A stretch of 64,000 bases of DNA from positions 1 to 64,000 of the forward strand of contig QCIX01000002.1 of assembly GCA_003216355.1 (NCBI GenBank), given 5' to 3'. The notes below the pieces were generated by a model, which did not search any database, was not told where the DNA came from, and saw only the letters and a program-made list of their open reading frames with translations. The stretch is from Prochlorococcus sp. AG-402-N23 (lineage in GTDB: Bacteria; Cyanobacteriota; Cyanobacteriia; PCC-6307; Cyanobiaceae). Each line of letters starts with the position of its first letter. The first letter of the stretch is position 1. Shown here piece after piece: positions 61,433-64,000 of the stretch. The position numbers and the translations under genes are program-made.

Positions 61433-62953
61433 ATGATCAGCTCACAGAAAGATAGTTTTTTAAAGGCTTACAAAGAAGGTAAAAATTTTATACCTATAGT
61501 TGAAACTTGGCCAGCGGATTTAGAGACTCCATTATCGACTTGGTTAAAATTATCTTCAAAAGATTCCCATGGTGTTTTTCTTGAATCTGTTGAAGGTGGG
61601 GAGAATTTGGGTAGGTGGAGTATTGTTGCTACTAAGCCTCTTTGGGAAGCAGTTTGTTATGGAGAAGAAATAGTTAAAACTTGGAATAATGGCAAAACTG
61701 AAACACATAAAGGAGATCCTTTTGATATTTTAAAAAGTTGGACAAAGGAATATAAGTCAACCATGCTTGAAGAATTACCATCAATTGGCCAGTTATATGG
61801 CTCTTGGGGTTATGAATTAATAAATCGAATAGAGCCAAGCGTTCCAATAAATAAAATACCAGAAAATAATATCCCTCATGGTTCCTGGATGTTTTTTGAT
61901 CAATTAGTTGTTTTTGATCAAATAAAAAGATGTATTACTGCAGTAGTTTATGCAGATACAACTTCTTCTAAAGAGTCTTCGATTGAAGAGTTGTATCTAA
62001 ACTCAATTTCTAAAATTCAGGAAATTAGAAATTTAATGAGAGTTCCTCTAAAAGAAAATGAGTTTTTAGATTGGAATGAAAATGAGAATTTGAATTTAGA
62101 TTTAAAGAGTAATTGGAAGAAAAAAGATTTTGAGGAAGCAGTTCTCTCTGCAAAAGAATATATAAGAAAGGGAGATATCTTCCAAATAGTTATAAGTCAG
62201 AGATTTCAAACTCAAGTTAATAATGATCCTTTTAGTTTATATAGAAGTTTGAGGATGGTTAATCCATCTCCATACATGTCATTTTTTGATTTTGGCTCAT
62301 GGTATCTGATAGGTTCGAGTCCTGAAGTAATGGTTAGAGCTAAAATAAACAAAAATAGCGAGATTATCGCAAGTTTAAGACCAATAGCTGGCACAAGACC
62401 TAGAGGTATTGATAATCAACAAGACTTAGAACTAGAAAAGGATTTATTAAAAGATCCAAAAGAGATAGCTGAGCATGTAATGCTAATAGATCTTGGGAGA
62501 AATGATCTTGGAAGAGTTTGTGAAATTGGTACTGTGAAGGTCAAGGATTTAATGGTTATTGAGAAATATTCACATGTTATGCATATAGTTAGTGAAGTTG
62601 AGGGAATCTTAAAAAATAATGCTGATGTATGGGATTTGCTAAAAGCATCTTTTCCAGCTGGGACAGTGACTGGTGCGCCAAAAATAAGAGCTATGCAATT
62701 GATTAAACACTTTGAAAAAGATCCTAGAGGACCTTATGCTGGTGTTTACGGATCTATTGATATCAATGGTGCATTAAATACTGCAATTACCATAAGAACT
62801 ATGATAGTTAAACCCTCAAGAGATGGGAAATATAATGTTTCAGTCCAAGCAGGAGCAGGAATAGTTGCTGATTCTTTTCCTGAAAATGAATATCAAGAGA
62901 CAATTAATAAAGCGAAGGGGATACTAAAAGCATTAGCCTGTTTGAATAAATAA
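61433..62953 (+). CDS. trpE: anthranilate synthase component I
   Basis: TrpE makes anthranilate from chorismate, the first step of tryptophan synthesis, with TrpG supplying ammonia. The 506-residue protein has the feedback region (GVFLESVEGGENLGRWS, a form of the LLES motif), and the catalytic part with FQIVISQRF, SPEVMVR, RPIAGTRPRG, EHVMLIDLGRNDLGRV and VTGAPKIRAMQLI. No TrpG fusion is present. The gshA-like gene begins right after its stop. Confidence 0.96.
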   Translation: MISSQKDSFLKAYKEGKNFIPIVETWPADLETPLSTWLKLSSKDSHGVFLESVEGGENLGRWSIVATKPLWEAVCYGEEIVKTWNNGKTETHKGDPFDILKSWTKEYKSTMLEELPSIGQLYGSWGYELINRIEPSVPINKIPENNIPHGSWMFFDQLVVFDQIKRCITAVVYADTTSSKESSIEELYLNSISKIQEIRNLMRVPLKENEFLDWNENENLNLDLKSNWKKKDFEEAVLSAKEYIRKGDIFQIVISQRFQTQVNNDPFSLYRSLRMVNPSPYMSFFDFGSWYLIGSSPEVMVRAKINKNSEIIASLRPIAGTRPRGIDNQQDLELEKDLLKDPKEIAEHVMLIDLGRNDLGRVCEIGTVKVKDLMVIEKYSHVMHIVSEVEGILKNNADVWDLLKASFPAGTVTGAPKIRAMQLIKHFEKDPRGPYAGVYGSIDINGALNTAITIRTMIVKPSRDGKYNVSVQAGAGIVADSFPENEYQETINKAKGILKALACLNK

Positions 62954-64000
62954 ATGAGTAAAGATAATCTTTATAAAGGTTTTGAGGTGGAACTTTTTAC
63001 AGGTTCTTTAGATTCTCATATTGGTGTTTCAGCTGATATTGAGAAAAAATTTTCTGATTTTGTAAAAGAGCCAGATAACAGAAATGTGGAATACATAACA
63101 ACACCTGAAAAAGACTACGGTTCTTTATATAAGAAATTAATAACTCCAAGAAAAAAGTTAAGGAAGTGGCTAAATACTAAAAATTTAACAATCATTCCTT
63201 CATCAACTCTTTGTTTTAAACACGATATTAAATTTCAAAGATCTGATATTGACAACGCCTATCACCAATTTATTCAAGATAATTATGGAATATCTATTGC
63301 AACTTCAAGTGTCCATATAAACATAGGAATAGATGATTTAGATAAACTTTTTACAGCTATAAGACTTATAAGATCTGAGGCTGCTCTATATCTATCATTA
63401 AGTGCTAGTTCACCTTTTTTAAATAATAAAATTACGAATAATCACTCTCAGAGATGGATCCAGTTTCCTAAAACACCTAGTAGAGTGCCTTTTTTTGTAA
63501 ATCATAATTCTTATATCGACTGGATAGAGGAAAATATATCTAATAAAAAAATGCAAAATATTAGGCATTTTTGGTCATCAATCCGACCAAATGGTCCCCA
63601 AAGACCTTTAATTCTTGATCGTTTGGAATTAAGAATTTGTGATTTTGTTCACGATATTAATCTACTGTTAGGGATAACGGCCATGATAGAACTAAGGATT
63701 TTAAATCTTTTTGAAAATATACATACCTTAGATCCTATGAATGCTAGTATTTTTTCTATGGATGAGTTGTCAGAAATATGTGATCAAAATGAAATTAATG
63801 CTGCTAAAGATAGTCTGAATTCAGAGTTAATTCACTGGCAAGATGGCAAAAAACTTATTTGTAGAGAATGGATTCAAAACTTATTATCAGATTTATCACC
63901 CACAGCAGAAGACTTTGGTATGAAACATCTTTTAGATCCTATATATAAAGTGCTTGAAGAAGGCAATCAATCTATGAAATGGATAAATCAATATGAAAAA
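62954..64000 (+). CDS. gshA: glutamate-cysteine ligase-like (GCS2 type), partial
   Basis: The frame starts at ATG 62954, directly after the trpE stop, and is open to the window end (349 codons), so the ORF track did not list it. The start YKGFEVELFTGSLDSHIGVS, YITTPEKDYGSLY and SSVHINIGIDD, with SASSPFLNNK and RPNGPQRPLILDRLELRICD, match the cyanobacterial glutamate-cysteine ligase type that makes gamma-glutamylcysteine for glutathione. The C-terminal part lies outside. Confidence 0.85.
   Translation, partial: MSKDNLYKGFEVELFTGSLDSHIGVSADIEKKFSDFVKEPDNRNVEYITTPEKDYGSLYKKLITPRKKLRKWLNTKNLTIIPSSTLCFKHDIKFQRSDIDNAYHQFIQDNYGISIATSSVHINIGIDDLDKLFTAIRLIRSEAALYLSLSASSPFLNNKITNNHSQRWIQFPKTPSRVPFFVNHNSYIDWIEENISNKKMQNIRHFWSSIRPNGPQRPLILDRLELRICDFVHDINLLLGITAMIELRILNLFENIHTLDPMNASIFSMDELSEICDQNEINAAKDSLNSELIHWQDGKKLICREWIQNLLSDLSPTAEDFGMKHLLDPIYKVLEEGNQSMKWINQYEK

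Overview
The window looks like a chromosome segment of a high-light-adapted Prochlorococcus or a very close marine picocyanobacterium. It is very AT-rich, with short intergenic gaps and almost no recognisable terminators. It carries cyanobacterial markers: psaC and psaD of photosystem I, ndhS of NDH-1, a bifunctional panC-cmk gene, the ho1-pebA-pebB bilin genes, and an RpaB-type response regulator next to mreBCD and lysS. The assignment rests on recognising protein families and was not checked by a search.

Layout. 1-5 kb: the 3' part of secA, a divergent GntR regulator-cysE pair, infC and miaA. 5-15 kb: gyrB with a small secreted SH3-like protein, two small CrcB-type fluoride channels in tandem, mgtE, a group 2 sigma factor, an alpha/beta hydrolase, a PfkB sugar kinase, tsaE, ahcY, dedA and ssb. 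15.6-24.5 kb: mreBCD, rpaB, lysS, smpB, ruvB, a TPR protein and an M20 amidohydrolase. 24.6-33.5 kb: a TPP riboswitch with thiC, then tkt, fabF, acpP, psaC, glmS, rimM, ndhS and rnc. 33.5-34.1 kb: RNase P RNA and tRNA-Arg(CCU). 34-43.6 kb: glgP, a Na+/H+ antiporter, a second alpha/beta hydrolase, an aldose epimerase, a DUF1537-type sugar acid kinase and icd. 43.7-50.6 kb: ho1-pebA-pebB, a low-molecular-weight phosphatase, panC-cmk, purM and unknown small genes. 50.6-53 kb: a duplicated, tRNA-Cys-anchored accessory patch with three small membrane proteins. 53-64 kb: an LpxB-like protein, an RNase D-type exonuclease, a complex C assembly-like protein, hemF, mrp, rodA, a histidine kinase-like protein, psaD, trpE and the 5' part of a gshA-like gene.

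Most of the window is conserved housekeeping sequence. The clear exception is 50.6-53.0 kb. There a roughly 0.7-kb segment (a DUF805-like gene, its upstream region and the 3' end of tRNA-Cys) occurs twice in direct orientation, about 1.59 kb apart. One copy ends in intact tRNA-Cys and the other in a tRNA fragment. An unusual 11-bp-spaced CTTACCATCC motif clusters around it. This is the architecture expected of a very small, non-autonomous element integrated at a tRNA, and it is the best candidate for something undescribed here. Secondary points are a histidine kinase whose ATP-binding domain looks degenerate, an asymmetric CrcB pair, and an 18-bp perfect hairpin inside RNase P RNA.
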